NCBI GenBank assembly: GCA_004347695.1
Contig: SLTK01000009.1
Span: 1-64,000, forward strand
Reading direction: 5' to 3'
DNA from: Chloroflexota bacterium
Lineage (GTDB): Bacteria > Chloroflexota > Anaerolineae > Anaerolineales > Anaerolineaceae
DNA: 64,000 bases
The notes under the pieces are model-generated. The model was not told the DNA's origin, searched no databases, and saw nothing but the letters and a program-made list of their open reading frames with translations. Made by a program: the position numbers and the translations under genes. This document shows positions 51,430 through 63,478 of this stretch, piece by piece; the stretch's first letter is position 1, and each line of letters starts with the position of its first letter.

Positions 51430-51813
51430 GCTCAGGCCGGTCTATAAGCCGCATTTTGTCCTCGCCAGGGTATCCGCGAACGGACGGTCTCGCGAAGGAC
51501 GGTCATCTCTCTAGGCTGACTGTTACCAGGCAGCTCGTGCAGCCTACCCGGGATTCAAACGGAACGGGCAGTTCCTCATCCCTGCTTGGCCTTGCTCCCG
51601 ACGGGGGTTGCCCAGCCGCCGCATTACTGCGGACGCTGGTGGTCTTTTACACCACCATTTCACCCATGCCCACCGTGACCGGCAGGCGGTTTGTTTCTGT
51701 GGCCCGATCCCGCAAGTTACCTCACCCCGGGGTTTCCCCGGCGTCGCGCCCTGTGGAGTGCGGACTTTCCTCGATCTTGCAAGCAAGACCGCGACCGTCT
51801 GACCAACCTGAGC
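51430..51813 (-). ncRNA. rnpB: RNase P RNA (bacterial type A)
   Basis: The catalytic RNA that matures tRNA 5' ends. On the minus strand the conserved GAGGAAAGTCCGCACTCC and AGGGC block lies near the 5' end, GGTAACTTGC and AACCCCCGTCGGGAGCAAGG in the middle, and GCGGCTTATAGACCGGCC at the 3' end. Outer arms GCTCAGG (minus 5' side, 51807-51813) and CCTGAGC (3' side, 51430-51436) close helix P1. About 384 nt. Frames reported across it are artefacts. Confidence 0.95.
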
Positions 51814-51819
51814 AGAGTG

Positions 51820-51848
51820 ATGATACCGTGAACGGCAGATTTCGTCAA
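51820..51848 (-). promoter_or_regulatory. rnpB promoter
   Basis: On the minus strand TTGACG (51843-51848), 17 nt, TATCAT (51820-51825), 7 nt before the RNA start. Confidence 0.7.
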
Positions 51849-51930
51849 TTTTGCAATTGCCCGGTTCAGCCTCAGGCCTTCGTTGTATAATTGCCCAAAC
51901 TTGGAGAATACTTTCACGGGGAGACCATTC

Positions 51931-52689
51931 ATGCGAACACCGTTTGTTGCCGGCAACTGGAAGATGAACAAAACTGTCGAAGAAGCCCGCGCTCTGGTAG
52001 CCGAAATGCTGCCCGGATTGCAGGAGGTCAAATCGGTCGAGCAGGTGTTGTGCCCGCCGTTTATGAGCCTGATGCCCGTCTCAGCCATGCTGGTGGGGAC
52101 AGAAATTGGCCTGGGCGCTCAGAACTTGCACTGGGAGGAAAAAGGCGCGTTCACCGGTGAAGTCTCGCCCGGGATGGTGAAGGAATTCTGTAAGTATGTG
52201 ATCATCGGCCATTCTGAACGCCGCACCTACTTCGGTGAAACCGATGAAACGGTCAATAAGCGCACGCTGGCCGCCCTGGCCAGGGGATTGGTCGCCATCG
52301 TTTGCATTGGCGAGACTCTGGCGGAAAATGAAGCCGGCCAAACCGCTGCGGTCATCGAACGGCAGATACGGGAAGGGCTGAAAAACATCCCCGCGGAGCA
52401 GCTAACCAGACTGGTGATTGCTTACGAACCCGTCTGGGCAATCGGCACCGGACGGGCAGCCACCGGACCGGACGCCAACCGGGTGGTTGCGGCCATGATC
52501 CGTCCGGCGCTGCGCGAGTTGTACGGCAAAGCGGTGGCTGAAGCGACCCGCGTCCTCTACGGCGGTTCGGTGACCGGCGCGAATGCGGCAGAGTTTTTCT
52601 CGCAGCCGGAAATTGACGGCGCGCTGGTCGGCGGCGCAAGCCTTAAGCCGGCTGAGTTTGTTGAAATCGTGCGGGCAGCAGCCCGGTGA
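51931..52689 (+). CDS. tpiA: Triosephosphate isomerase
   Basis: Interconverts dihydroxyacetone phosphate and glyceraldehyde 3-phosphate. The 252-residue barrel has FVAGNWKMNK (Lys11), IIGHSERR with catalytic His, AYEPVWAIGTG with catalytic Glu, and LYGGSVTGAN. ATG 51931 follows GGGGAGA; a longer frame from 51883 is not used. TATAAT at about 51886 is a likely -10. It overlaps the metalloprotease gene (GTGA). Confidence 0.97.
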   Translation: MRTPFVAGNWKMNKTVEEARALVAEMLPGLQEVKSVEQVLCPPFMSLMPVSAMLVGTEIGLGAQNLHWEEKGAFTGEVSPGMVKEFCKYVIIGHSERRTYFGETDETVNKRTLAALARGLVAIVCIGETLAENEAGQTAAVIERQIREGLKNIPAEQLTRLVIAYEPVWAIGTGRAATGPDANRVVAAMIRPALRELYGKAVAEATRVLYGGSVTGANAAEFFSQPEIDGALVGGASLKPAEFVEIVRAAAR

Positions 52690-53444
52690 ATTTGCCGGTT
52701 GACGGGCTGATTTTCTTTACAGCCTGCATTCTGGCATTTCTGGTAGTCCAGCGCTGGCTGCATCGCGAACTGCAGGCGGTCTTTTTGCTGTTGACACGCC
52801 GTCCTGTCTCAGCGTTGGGCCTTTTCTCGCTGCTTTTCTTCCCAGGTGTGTTGCTGCATGAGCTGAGCCATTTCGTTATGGCGCGCCTGCTGGGTGTACG
52901 CACCGGGAAGTTATCCTTGCTGCCTAAAGTGATGGCCAACGGTACTTTACGGCTTGGATTTGTTGAGACTGCGCAAACCGACCCGCTGCGCGATACATTG
53001 ATTGGGGCTGCACCCTTGATCAGCGGTATGGTAGTTATCAGCATTCTGAGTCTGAAACCACTGGGCATTCTGCCTTTAACCGGCATGCTGTTCAACTCGG
53101 ATTGGACGAATTTTTGGGTTGAAGCGGCAAAATTACCCGCCCGCCCGGATTTCTGGCTGTGGTTTTACCTGGCTTTTACCGTAAGCAGCACCATGCTGCC
53201 CAGCGCATCGGACCGGCGCGCCTGGTGGTCCGTTAGCCTGTTCTTTGGACTGTTGCTGTTTCTGGCAATTTTGCCGGGCGTCAGTAGCTGGATGCTGGCA
53301 AACCTTGCGCCGGCTCTTAACCATGGGCTAAGGGGGCTGGCCATGGTCTTTGCTGCCAGCGGACTGATCCATTTGGTATTGGCGCCGCCGGCCTGGCTGT
53401 TGAAAATCCTACTTTCCAGAATCACCGGACTGCGTGTAGTCTAG
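52686..53444 (+). CDS. Membrane protein with an M50-like HExxH motif
   Basis: A 252-residue polytopic protein (about six hydrophobic segments) beginning at GTG 52686. LLHELSHFVMARLLGVRTGKLSL near residue 55-75 is an HExxH zinc-protease signature inside a membrane helix, as in site-2-type proteases and related M50 relatives, although the second LDG-type motif is not clear. Its start overlaps the tpiA stop by 4 nt. Function unknown. Confidence 0.65.
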   Translation: MNLPVDGLIFFTACILAFLVVQRWLHRELQAVFLLLTRRPVSALGLFSLLFFPGVLLHELSHFVMARLLGVRTGKLSLLPKVMANGTLRLGFVETAQTDPLRDTLIGAAPLISGMVVISILSLKPLGILPLTGMLFNSDWTNFWVEAAKLPARPDFWLWFYLAFTVSSTMLPSASDRRAWWSVSLFFGLLLFLAILPGVSSWMLANLAPALNHGLRGLAMVFAASGLIHLVLAPPAWLLKILLSRITGLRVV

Positions 53445-53528
53445 GTTTTATCATGTAAGACCAACCATTTGGCTGTCGAATTTCTGGTACAATATTGTCT
53501 TACAATTTCCCACTGGTAGTGAATTTTC

Positions 53529-54518
53529 ATGCTAATCGATAATTGGGGCCGTAAAATTACCTATTTGCGCATCTCGGTCACCGACCGCTGTAATTTCCGC
53601 TGCGTTTATTGCATGCCGCCGGAAGGGCTGGTCTGGCAGCCGCATGATGCCATCATGCGTTATGAAGAAATCGAGCAAGTCGCCAGGGCAGCCGCTGAAC
53701 AAGGGGTGCGTCAAATTCGACTGACGGGCGGCGAACCACTGGTAAGGGCTGACCTGCCTATCCTGATCCGCATGTTGGCTGATATTCCCGGCATCGAGGA
53801 TATCAGTTTGACCACCAACGCGATGCTGCTCGAAAAACAGGCAGAAAAACTGGCACAGGCAGGTCTGAGGCGGGTAAATATCAGTCTGGATACGCTCCAA
53901 GCCGAAAAGTTTGCCAGAATCACGCGCGGTGGATCTTTGGAACGGGTATTGCGCGGGATTGCCGCTGCGGAAAACGCCGGTCTGCTGCCCATTAAAATCA
54001 ATGCAGTCGCGATGCGCGGGATCAATGACGATGAGTTCATGGATCTTGCCCGTTTGACGCTGGAACACCCCTGGCATGTCCGCTTTATCGAATTGATGCC
54101 TATCGGGAACCAGCAACCCTGGGGACCGGACTTTCCATCACCGCAGGATGCTTTTATCGCCATTCAGGAAATCGTCGAACAGCTCAATCCGCTAGGACTG
54201 GTGTCTGAAAATGACGCTGTCGGTTATGGGCCGGCGATCGAATACCGAATACCGGGCGGGGTCGGCAAGCTCGGCTTCATCTCGCCACTAAGTGAGCATC
54301 AATTCTGCCAGCGCTGCAACCGCCTGCGTCTGACCGCTGATGGTTACCTCCGGCCATGCCTGATGAGCTCTGTGGAGATACCCATTCTGTCAGCATTACG
54401 AACTGGTCAACCAGTGCTGCCGGTGATCCAGCAAGCGGTGGCTGCCAAACCTGAGGGGCACAAATTGGCTACCCAGGCCGCTCCGGACGGGCGTCGCATG
54501 ATTCAAATCGGGGGATAG
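53529..54518 (+). CDS. moaA: GTP 3',8-cyclase MoaA
   Basis: Radical-SAM enzyme of the first step of molybdenum-cofactor synthesis. The SAM cluster motif CNFRCVYC (Cys21, 25, 28) follows YLRISVTDR, the GGEPLVR motif and a second cluster CQRCNRLRLTADGYLRPC near the C-terminus are all present, in 329 residues. No other moa genes are adjacent, so the rest of the pathway lies elsewhere. Confidence 0.97.
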   Translation: MLIDNWGRKITYLRISVTDRCNFRCVYCMPPEGLVWQPHDAIMRYEEIEQVARAAAEQGVRQIRLTGGEPLVRADLPILIRMLADIPGIEDISLTTNAMLLEKQAEKLAQAGLRRVNISLDTLQAEKFARITRGGSLERVLRGIAAAENAGLLPIKINAVAMRGINDDEFMDLARLTLEHPWHVRFIELMPIGNQQPWGPDFPSPQDAFIAIQEIVEQLNPLGLVSENDAVGYGPAIEYRIPGGVGKLGFISPLSEHQFCQRCNRLRLTADGYLRPCLMSSVEIPILSALRTGQPVLPVIQQAVAAKPEGHKLATQAAPDGRRMIQIGG

Positions 54519-54543
54519 AAGTTCATTTCAGGTTAGAAAAAAA

Positions 54544-54565
54544 AGAGGCAGGAATTCCTGCCTCT
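54544..54565 (-). terminator. Terminator between moaA and upp
   Basis: AGAGGCAGGAATTCCTGCCTCT, a perfect 22-nt palindrome. On the minus strand it is followed by TTTTTTTCTA, so it ends upp; on the plus strand only a short tail follows moaA. Confidence 0.85.
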
Positions 54566-54572
54566 GAACTCA

Positions 54573-55199
54573 TCAGCCCGTTCCGAACTGCCGGTCGCCG
54601 GCATCTCCCAATCCTGGAACGATGTACCCTACCTCATTCAGGTGATCGTCAACCGCCGCCAGGTAAATCGGCACATCCGGGTGACGGTTTTGCATGGCGG
54701 TGATTCCCTCCGGCGCGCCGATCAGCCCGACGAATTTGATGCGCTTGACGCCCCAATTTTTCAAGATGTCCACAGTTGCCACCGCTGAACCCCCGGTTGC
54801 CAGCATCGGGTCAAGAATCAGGCAAACCGAAACGCGCGGCTCGGTTGGCAGCTTGTTGTAGTATTGAACGGGTTTGAGCGTCTTTTCGTCGCGGTAAATC
54901 CCGATGTGCCAGACTTCGGCGGATGGCATAAGCTCCCAGATGCCCTCCACCATGCCCAGCCCGGCTCGCAGGATGGGGATAAGCCCGATTTTTTCTTCCA
55001 ATTCAGCCGCCGGGGCAGTGCCCAGCGGAGTTTGAACGGTCGTGGGAGATATCTGGAGGTCCGCAGTGGCTTCATAAGCCAGCAAACCTGTGATCTCCCG
55101 GACCAATTCCCGAAATTTTTTCGGTTCGGTTGAGACGGAGCGTAATTTCCCGAGCTTGTGCAAAATGAGCGGGTGTTGTGAGACATGAACCGGTGACAT
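54573..55199 (-). CDS. upp: Uracil phosphoribosyltransferase
   Basis: Salvages uracil to UMP with PRPP. The 208-residue protein has the [17 protein letters not shown] start, the [19 protein letters not shown] and [24 protein letters not shown] motif, and the C-terminal [26 protein letters not shown] ribosome site AAGGAG lies upstream. It is divergent from ruvB. Confidence 0.97.
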   Translation of the reverse strand: MSPVHVSQHPLILHKLGKLRSVSTEPKKFRELVREITGLLAYEATADLQISPTTVQTPLGTAPAAELEEKIGLIPILRAGLGMVEGIWELMPSAEVWHIGIYRDEKTLKPVQYYNKLPTEPRVSVCLILDPMLATGGSAVATVDILKNWGVKRIKFVGLIGAPEGITAMQNRHPDVPIYLAAVDDHLNEVGYIVPGLGDAGDRQFGTG

Positions 55200-55259
55200 A
55201 CATGCTCCTTGCCTGAGGATTTCAACTATTATAGTTCAATTTAGCCATTTGAAAGCGTG

Positions 55260-55265
55260 TATAAT
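55260..55265 (+). promoter_or_regulatory. -10 box of a leaderless ruvB
   Basis: TATAAT ends 7 nt before the ruvB ATG at 55273, with no ribosome site between. Confidence 0.55.
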
Positions 55266-55272
55266 CGTGTCC

Positions 55273-56301
55273 ATGAGCGAATCTCCCAGCCGACTGATCA
55301 CCCCCGACGCTCGCCCCGATGACCGCCTTGACCAGGCCTTACGCCCACGCCAGTTGAGCGATGTCATTGGCCAGGAGCAGGTGAAAGAGAACCTGACCAT
55401 TCTGATCGCTGCAGCAAGAAAACGTCAGGAACCTTTGGACCACGTATTGTTTTATGGCCCGCCAGGGCTGGGGAAGACCACATTTTCGCACGTATTGGCG
55501 AATGAGATGGGGGTTTCGATCAAAATTACGGCCGGCCCGGCAGTTGAACGGGCTGGCGACCTGGCAGCCATTTTGACCAATTTGCATGCCGGGGATATCT
55601 TGTTCATCGATGAAATTCACCGCCTGGGGCGGGCGGTCGAAGAGGTGCTTTACCCGGCGATGGAAGATTTTGCGCTGGACATCGTCATCGGCAAGGGTCC
55701 ATCGGCTCGTTCCATTCGGCTCAAACTGCCGCGTTTCACCGTCATTGGGGCGACAACCCGCCTGGCTTTGGTAAGCGCTCCGCTGCGCGCCCGCTTTGGC
55801 GCTGTGTACCGTCTGGATTATTACGACTTACCTGCGATGGTCACCATTGTGAAGCGAGCGGCAAATTTGCTGGCCGTGCATGCCGATCAAAGCGGTATCG
55901 ATGAGGTAGCCCGACGGGCGCGTGGAACACCGCGCGTGGCGCTGCGTTTGCTGCGGCGGGTGCGCGACTTTGCCCAGGTGCGCGCTGACGGCACCATCAC
56001 AAGCGAAGTGGCGCATGATGCGCTGGATCTGCTCAACGTAGATCCACTTGGCCTGGATGAAGTGGACCGCCGGGTGCTGCTGACCATCATCGAAAAGTAT
56101 AGCGGAGGGCCGGTGGGTTTGAATACCATTGCCGCCTCGATTGGCGAAGAGCCGGATACGATCATGGATGTGGTCGAGCCATATTTGCTGCAGCTCGGAT
56201 TCCTCGATCGAACACCCCAGGGCCGGGTGGCGACCAAACGGGCGTATGATCACCTGCAATTGCCGTACAACATAGAAAACCAACAACCGCGTTTGATTTA
56301 A
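55273..56301 (+). CDS. ruvB: Holliday-junction helicase RuvB
   Basis: ATP-driven branch-migration motor with RuvA. The 342-residue AAA protein shows [15 protein letters not shown], Walker [10 protein letters not shown] at 62-70, FIDEIHRL (Walker B), [16 protein letters not shown] and the DNA-binding winged helix at the C-terminus ([23 protein letters not shown]). ATG 55273 fits family length and the TATAAT-N7-ATG geometry; a frame starting 24 nt earlier is rejected. ruvA and ruvC are not in this window. Confidence 0.97.
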   Translation: MSESPSRLITPDARPDDRLDQALRPRQLSDVIGQEQVKENLTILIAAARKRQEPLDHVLFYGPPGLGKTTFSHVLANEMGVSIKITAGPAVERAGDLAAILTNLHAGDILFIDEIHRLGRAVEEVLYPAMEDFALDIVIGKGPSARSIRLKLPRFTVIGATTRLALVSAPLRARFGAVYRLDYYDLPAMVTIVKRAANLLAVHADQSGIDEVARRARGTPRVALRLLRRVRDFAQVRADGTITSEVAHDALDLLNVDPLGLDEVDRRVLLTIIEKYSGGPVGLNTIAASIGEEPDTIMDVVEPYLLQLGFLDRTPQGRVATKRAYDHLQLPYNIENQQPRLI

Positions 56302-56374
56302 CGACTGAATTTGCAGATGATAGTCGGGACGAAAACCATCCCGGCCTGCAAGGGTTAAGCCAGAGCGACTACCG

Positions 56375-57394
56375 ATGAGAACCTCCGATTTCGATTACGA
56401 TCTGCCCATCGAACGTATTGCCCAGACTCCGATAGAGCCAAGGCATGCTTCCCGTCTGCTGGTGCTGCAGCGGGATAAGCCGCAGCTCGAGCACACCATT
56501 TTTTGGAACATAGCGGATTACCTGCTGCCGGGAGATTTGCTGGTCATCAACCAGACCCGGGTGATTCCGGCGCGAATCTTTGCCCATAAATCGACCGGCG
56601 GCAAAATCGAACTGCTGCTGCTGCGCCGCGTTGACCTGACCACCTGGGAGGCGCTGGTCGGCGGTAAAAAAGTGCGTGCTGGCACCCGATTGACCCTGAA
56701 TAACGGCCCGGAAGCAGAAGTGACGGCAGAAATGGAAGGTTCAAGACGGTTGGTGCGATTTGCCGAACCGGTCGAGACCTACCTGGCAGCAGCCGGTCAG
56801 ATGCCGCTGCCGCCATATATCCATGAACGCCTGACGGATCCCGAGCGTTATCAAACTGTGTATGCCCGCGAGTCCGGTTCGGCTGCTGCGCCCACCGCCG
56901 GGTTGCATTTCACCCCGGAGTTGATGACCCGCCTGGAAGAGAAAGGGGTGCAGTTTGCCCGGGTAACGCTGCATGTTGGCCTGGACACTTTTGCCCCGGT
57001 TACCGAAGATGATCCTCTCGAACATAAAATTCATACGGAATGGTGCGAGCTTGGCGCGGAAACCGCGGCGCAAATCAATCGGGCGAAAAAGCGGGGAGGA
57101 CGGATCATTGCAGTTGGGACCACCTCCGTGCGCACGCTCGAGAGCGCTGCACGAGCTGCGGCGGCAGGGGATGTGGTTGGCGCGTATACTGGTCCGACCG
57201 ATCTTTTCATTTTGCCCGGTTACAGATTTCACGTGGTGGACGCCATGATCACCAATTTTCACCTGCCAAAATCAACCCTGCTGATGCTGGTCAGCGCCTT
57301 TGCCGATCGTGAACGGATACTGGCAGCGTACACCGAGGCAGTCCGCCTGAATTACCGTTTCTTTTCCTTTGGGGACGCAATGCTGATTAAGTAG
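56375..57394 (+). CDS. queA: tRNA preQ1(34) S-adenosylmethionine ribosyltransferase-isomerase
   Basis: Adds the epoxycyclopentane ring from SAM in queuosine synthesis, after Tgt. The 339-residue protein begins MRTSDFDYDLPIERIAQTP, has the family motifs RHASRLLVL, NQTRVIPARIF, YQTVYARESGSAAAPTAGLHFT and GTTSVRTLESAAR, and ends LNYRFFSFGDAMLI. Complete. Confidence 0.97.
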   Translation: MRTSDFDYDLPIERIAQTPIEPRHASRLLVLQRDKPQLEHTIFWNIADYLLPGDLLVINQTRVIPARIFAHKSTGGKIELLLLRRVDLTTWEALVGGKKVRAGTRLTLNNGPEAEVTAEMEGSRRLVRFAEPVETYLAAAGQMPLPPYIHERLTDPERYQTVYARESGSAAAPTAGLHFTPELMTRLEEKGVQFARVTLHVGLDTFAPVTEDDPLEHKIHTEWCELGAETAAQINRAKKRGGRIIAVGTTSVRTLESAARAAAAGDVVGAYTGPTDLFILPGYRFHVVDAMITNFHLPKSTLLMLVSAFADRERILAAYTEAVRLNYRFFSFGDAMLIK

Positions 57395-57497
57395 TTTCTG
57401 AATTCGAGAGTCAAAGAGCTACTTTGGGTGGCATACCGCCAAACGCTTTGGTACAATCTACCCATACCATCCAAGATTTCTCAACGAAAGGGTAACA

Positions 57498-58013
57498 ATG
57501 AGCAACATGCAATGGAATAAACCCCCCGCTTTTGAACTCGACCTTAAGAAGACTTACACTGCGACGATGACCACTGATCACGGAGACATCGTCATTCATC
57601 TTTTCGCTGATAAAGTACCGACAACGGTCAATAATTTTGTTTTTCTTGCGCGTCAAGGCTATTACGACGGCACCACTTTTCACCGCGTGATCAAAGACTT
57701 CATGGCCCAAGGCGGCGACCCGACCGGCACTGGCCGCGGCGGCCCAGGTTACCAGTTCAAGGATGAATTTCACAAGGACTTGAAACACAACAAACCCGGC
57801 ATCCTCTCGATGGCGAACGCCGGTCCGAATACCAACGGTTCGCAATTTTTCATCACTCATGTACCAACGCCGCATCTCGATAACCGGCACGCGGTGTTTG
57901 GCGAAGTGACTTCAGGGCTGGATGTGCTGATGGCCATTCCGCTGCGTGATCCCATGCGGCCGAACAGCCCGGCTGGCAAGCTGCTCAAGGTGACGATCAC
58001 CGAAAGCAAATGA
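57498..58013 (+). CDS. Cyclophilin-type peptidyl-prolyl isomerase
   Basis: A 171-residue cyclophilin that speeds proline cis-trans isomerisation. [59 protein letters not shown] and [12 protein letters not shown] show the active-site Arg/Phe/Gln positions. No signal peptide, so it is cytoplasmic. AAAGGG precedes the ATG. It overlaps the UDG gene by 4 nt. Confidence 0.95.
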   Translation: MSNMQWNKPPAFELDLKKTYTATMTTDHGDIVIHLFADKVPTTVNNFVFLARQGYYDGTTFHRVIKDFMAQGGDPTGTGRGGPGYQFKDEFHKDLKHNKPGILSMANAGPNTNGSQFFITHVPTPHLDNRHAVFGEVTSGLDVLMAIPLRDPMRPNSPAGKLLKVTITESK

Positions 58014-58792
58014 CCCCGGCAGAAAATGTAATTTCGCTTCAGCCTTCGGACGCAGGCGGGGTTGGCAGCATTTCAGACAATCAACAAAAATGGGTTGAGC
58101 TGAATGCCAGCATCACCGCCTGCCGGCTTTGCCCACGTCTGGTCGCCTATCGTGAGGAGATTGCCCGCGTCAAGAAACGCGCCTTTCGCGACTGGGAGTA
58201 TTGGGGCAGGCCGGTTCCCGGTTTCGGTGATCCGCATGCCCGCCTGTTGGTGGTTGGGTTAGCGCCCGGGGCGCATGGCTCCAACCGCACCGGCCGCATG
58301 TTCACCGGCGATTCATCCGGCGACTTCTTGTATGCTGCGTTGCACCGGGTCGGCATGGCCAACCAACCGACGACTGTTCAACGGGACGACGGGCTGAGAT
58401 TACACGACGTTTTTATTACGGCCATTTGCCGTTGCGTTCCACCGGACAACAAACCAACGCCCGAGGAAATTCGCACCTGCCAGCCCTTCCTGGAGACAGA
58501 GATGGGCCTGCTGTCTGGTTTTCGGGGGATCGTCGCACTGGGCAGCATGGCCTTTCAGCAGGTATTGGCAATTTACCGCAGCTATGGACACCCGGTTGGA
58601 CGGCTGGACTTTGCACACAATGCTTTTTATCACCTGGGCGACGGGTTACCCTGGCTGCTGGCATCCTACCATCCCAGTCGGCAAAATACACAAACCGGCC
58701 GGCTTACCACCGCCATGTTCGATGCCATCTGGCAGCGGGCAAAAATCCTTTTGGACGGGCAACCAGATCCAGGGATTTCCAAGCGAGGGTAA
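58010..58792 (+). CDS. Family 5 uracil-DNA glycosylase (UDGb-like)
   Basis: A 260-residue protein with the UDGb motifs: [13 protein letters not shown] and further Cys residues for a [4Fe-4S] cluster, the active-site loop [21 protein letters not shown], and [13 protein letters not shown] near the C-terminus. Family 5 enzymes remove uracil and other deaminated bases and lack the Asp or Asn of family 1. The ATG overlaps the cyclophilin stop. Confidence 0.9.
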   Translation: MTPAENVISLQPSDAGGVGSISDNQQKWVELNASITACRLCPRLVAYREEIARVKKRAFRDWEYWGRPVPGFGDPHARLLVVGLAPGAHGSNRTGRMFTGDSSGDFLYAALHRVGMANQPTTVQRDDGLRLHDVFITAICRCVPPDNKPTPEEIRTCQPFLETEMGLLSGFRGIVALGSMAFQQVLAIYRSYGHPVGRLDFAHNAFYHLGDGLPWLLASYHPSRQNTQTGRLTTAMFDAIWQRAKILLDGQPDPGISKRG

Positions 58793-58797
58793 TACGC

Positions 58798-59769
58798 ATG
58801 CATCCGCTGCGATACTTTGGTTTTGTAATCATTCTGGTCCTGCTGGTAGTGCTGGTTGGACCGCTCATTATGCCGATTCCGCCGTTACAGGAGCCAATCG
58901 CCATTGCCGACCTGGCCGACGCTGACAGCCGCTTCATCGAAGTCGATTCCATTCAGGTGCATTATAAAATTGCCGGTTCAGGCGAACCGGTGTTAGTCCT
59001 GCTGCACGGTTTTGGCTCCAGTACCTACACCTGGCACAAGGTGATGGATTCGCTGGCAGCCCAAGGCACGGTGATAGCCTTCGACCGGCCAGCATTTGGC
59101 CTGACAGAACGTCCCATGCCAGGGGAGTGGAGCGGTGAAAACCCATACTCGGATGCTTTTCAGATGCAGTTGACGATCGGGGTAATGGATGCGCTAAGCA
59201 TGGAAAAAGCGGTTCTGGTCGGACATTCGGCCGGCGGCAGCATAGCGCTGCAAACAGCGCTGGCCTACCCGGAGCGGGTCAGCGGGCTGGTTTTAGTAGA
59301 TGCAGCGATCGGCGAAGGAAGCGGGATGTCGGGCATTACCAGATGGTTGGCCAATACGCCGCAAATGAAACACCTTGGGCCTTACCTGGCGCGTTCGTTG
59401 GCCGGCAAAGAAGGAGATGCCTTTCTGGAAGCTTCCTGGTATGATTTTACGAAATTCACTGTTGAAGATAAAGCGGCTTACCGAAAACCGCTGCAGGTTG
59501 CCAACTGGGATGTGGCTTTGTGGGAATACAGCCAGGTCAATCGGGAGTTCAACCTGAACGGGAAGTTGGGGGAAATCAGGATACCGGTATTGATCATCAG
59601 CGGGGGGGATGACCGGATTATCCCGCTTGTAGAAGGGCAGCAGATGGCAGCCGAATTACCGGAAGCGCAGTTGGTGACCCTGGCTGCTTGCGGTCATGTG
59701 CCGCAGGAAGAATGCCCTGAGAAGTTTTTACCGCCGGTGTTGGAATATATCGGCCGGATTCAGCCGTAG
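58798..59769 (+). CDS. Membrane-anchored alpha/beta hydrolase
   Basis: A 323-residue protein with an N-terminal hydrophobic anchor (YFGFVIILVLLVVLVGPLIM) and an alpha/beta hydrolase fold: LLHGFGSSTYTW oxyanion loop, GHSAGGS nucleophile elbow, ISGGDDRIIP (acid) and AACGHVPQEE (His). The anchor suggests an outward-facing catalytic domain. Substrate unknown. ATG 58798 is 5 nt after the UDG stop; a frame starting at 58426 is an artefact. Confidence 0.87.
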   Translation: MHPLRYFGFVIILVLLVVLVGPLIMPIPPLQEPIAIADLADADSRFIEVDSIQVHYKIAGSGEPVLVLLHGFGSSTYTWHKVMDSLAAQGTVIAFDRPAFGLTERPMPGEWSGENPYSDAFQMQLTIGVMDALSMEKAVLVGHSAGGSIALQTALAYPERVSGLVLVDAAIGEGSGMSGITRWLANTPQMKHLGPYLARSLAGKEGDAFLEASWYDFTKFTVEDKAAYRKPLQVANWDVALWEYSQVNREFNLNGKLGEIRIPVLIISGGDDRIIPLVEGQQMAAELPEAQLVTLAACGHVPQEECPEKFLPPVLEYIGRIQP

Positions 59770-59916
59770 GGGATTGCAGGATAAACTTCAGTTTGTCCTG
59801 GTTCTGCACACAGGGCATAAAACACGCGAGGTTACTCTTCATATCGAAACACTCCGGCGCGCTCAAAAACGGAACGCATCTCACATATGCGCATAGCCAA
59901 TTATTAATGCTGAATA

Positions 59917-59946
59917 AAAAAGGGCGGGAAATTTTCTCCCACCCTG
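59917..59946. terminator. Terminator-like hairpin between hydrolase and eno
   Basis: AAAAAAGGGCGGG pairs with CTCCCACCCT around AAATTTTC, with an A-run which on the minus strand becomes a T-run after eno. It may serve both convergent genes. Confidence 0.65.
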
Positions 59947-59967
59947 TCCATCCGTACAAATTACCGT

Positions 59968-63038
<3,071 letters not shown>

Positions 63039-63074
63039 TAATCCTCCAATAGAGAAAACAAGGTTCTTAAGCGG

Positions 63075-63109
63075 CGGAGGGAGGGCCGATGAACCGACGC
63101 CTCCCTCCG
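63075..63109 (-). promoter_or_regulatory. Strong hairpin in the pyrG leader
   Basis: CGGAGGGAGG (63075-63084) and CCTCCCTCCG (63100-63109) form a perfect 10-bp stem about 40 nt before the pyrG ATG. The leader 63110-63293 also contains AACTATTT/AAATAGTT arms (near 63200-63245). It could control translation or mRNA stability of pyrG; there is no U-run behind the stem. Confidence 0.5.
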
Positions 63110-63293
63110 GGAAATGCGAATTAACGTGCCATTAGGTGAAATGCCTGGTGCCGTAAGTTGCCCTTTCAAATAAAAAGCCGGGAGGAATAAAAGCCAAACT
63201 ATTTCCACCCGGTCATACCGGAAAAGCTTGCCTGACAAAAATAGTTTACCACATTCCGGTCGAAAACATGCAGTAGATTCGGTACTAAATGAT

Positions 63294-63329
63294 TAAAAAA
63301 AATCCATTGAGCATATTGCCCAATGGATT
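63294..63329 (-). terminator. Rho-independent terminator downstream of the S1-domain gene
   Basis: AATCCATTG (63301-63309) and CAATGGATT (63321-63329) form a 9-bp stem followed on the minus strand by eight T residues (63294-63301). Confidence 0.85.
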
Positions 63330-63342
63330 AAGTTTTATTTGT

Positions 63343-63477
63343 GGTTGCTGAAGTCACCGGATCACGCCCGAAAGGGGTTTACCGGTAGAGCTTTGAGAGA
63401 TTTGAAAGTCATCTGGCTTGCGGTCGCGGTGAAACTTGAAGGCACGATCTCTCAGATGAAATTTTAAACCAGCAATC
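63343..63477 (-). ncRNA. Structured 3' RNA with predicted pseudoknot
   Basis: About 135 nt between the S1-gene stop and its terminator. An 8-bp closing stem is GGTTGCTG (63343-63350) with CAGCAATC (63470-63477). Inside, AGAGAT (63396-63401) pairs with ATCTCT (63447-63452), and CATCTG (63410-63415) pairs with CAGATG (63453-63458), which cross to form an H-type pseudoknot. ACCGG (63356-63360) and CCGGT (63382-63386) make another hairpin. No known family is recognised. Confidence 0.5.
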
Positions 63478-63478
63478 G

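Noticed and set aside
51393-51890. 165-aa open frame
   Set aside because: It lies across rnpB on the opposite strand and is an artefact of the RNA gene.
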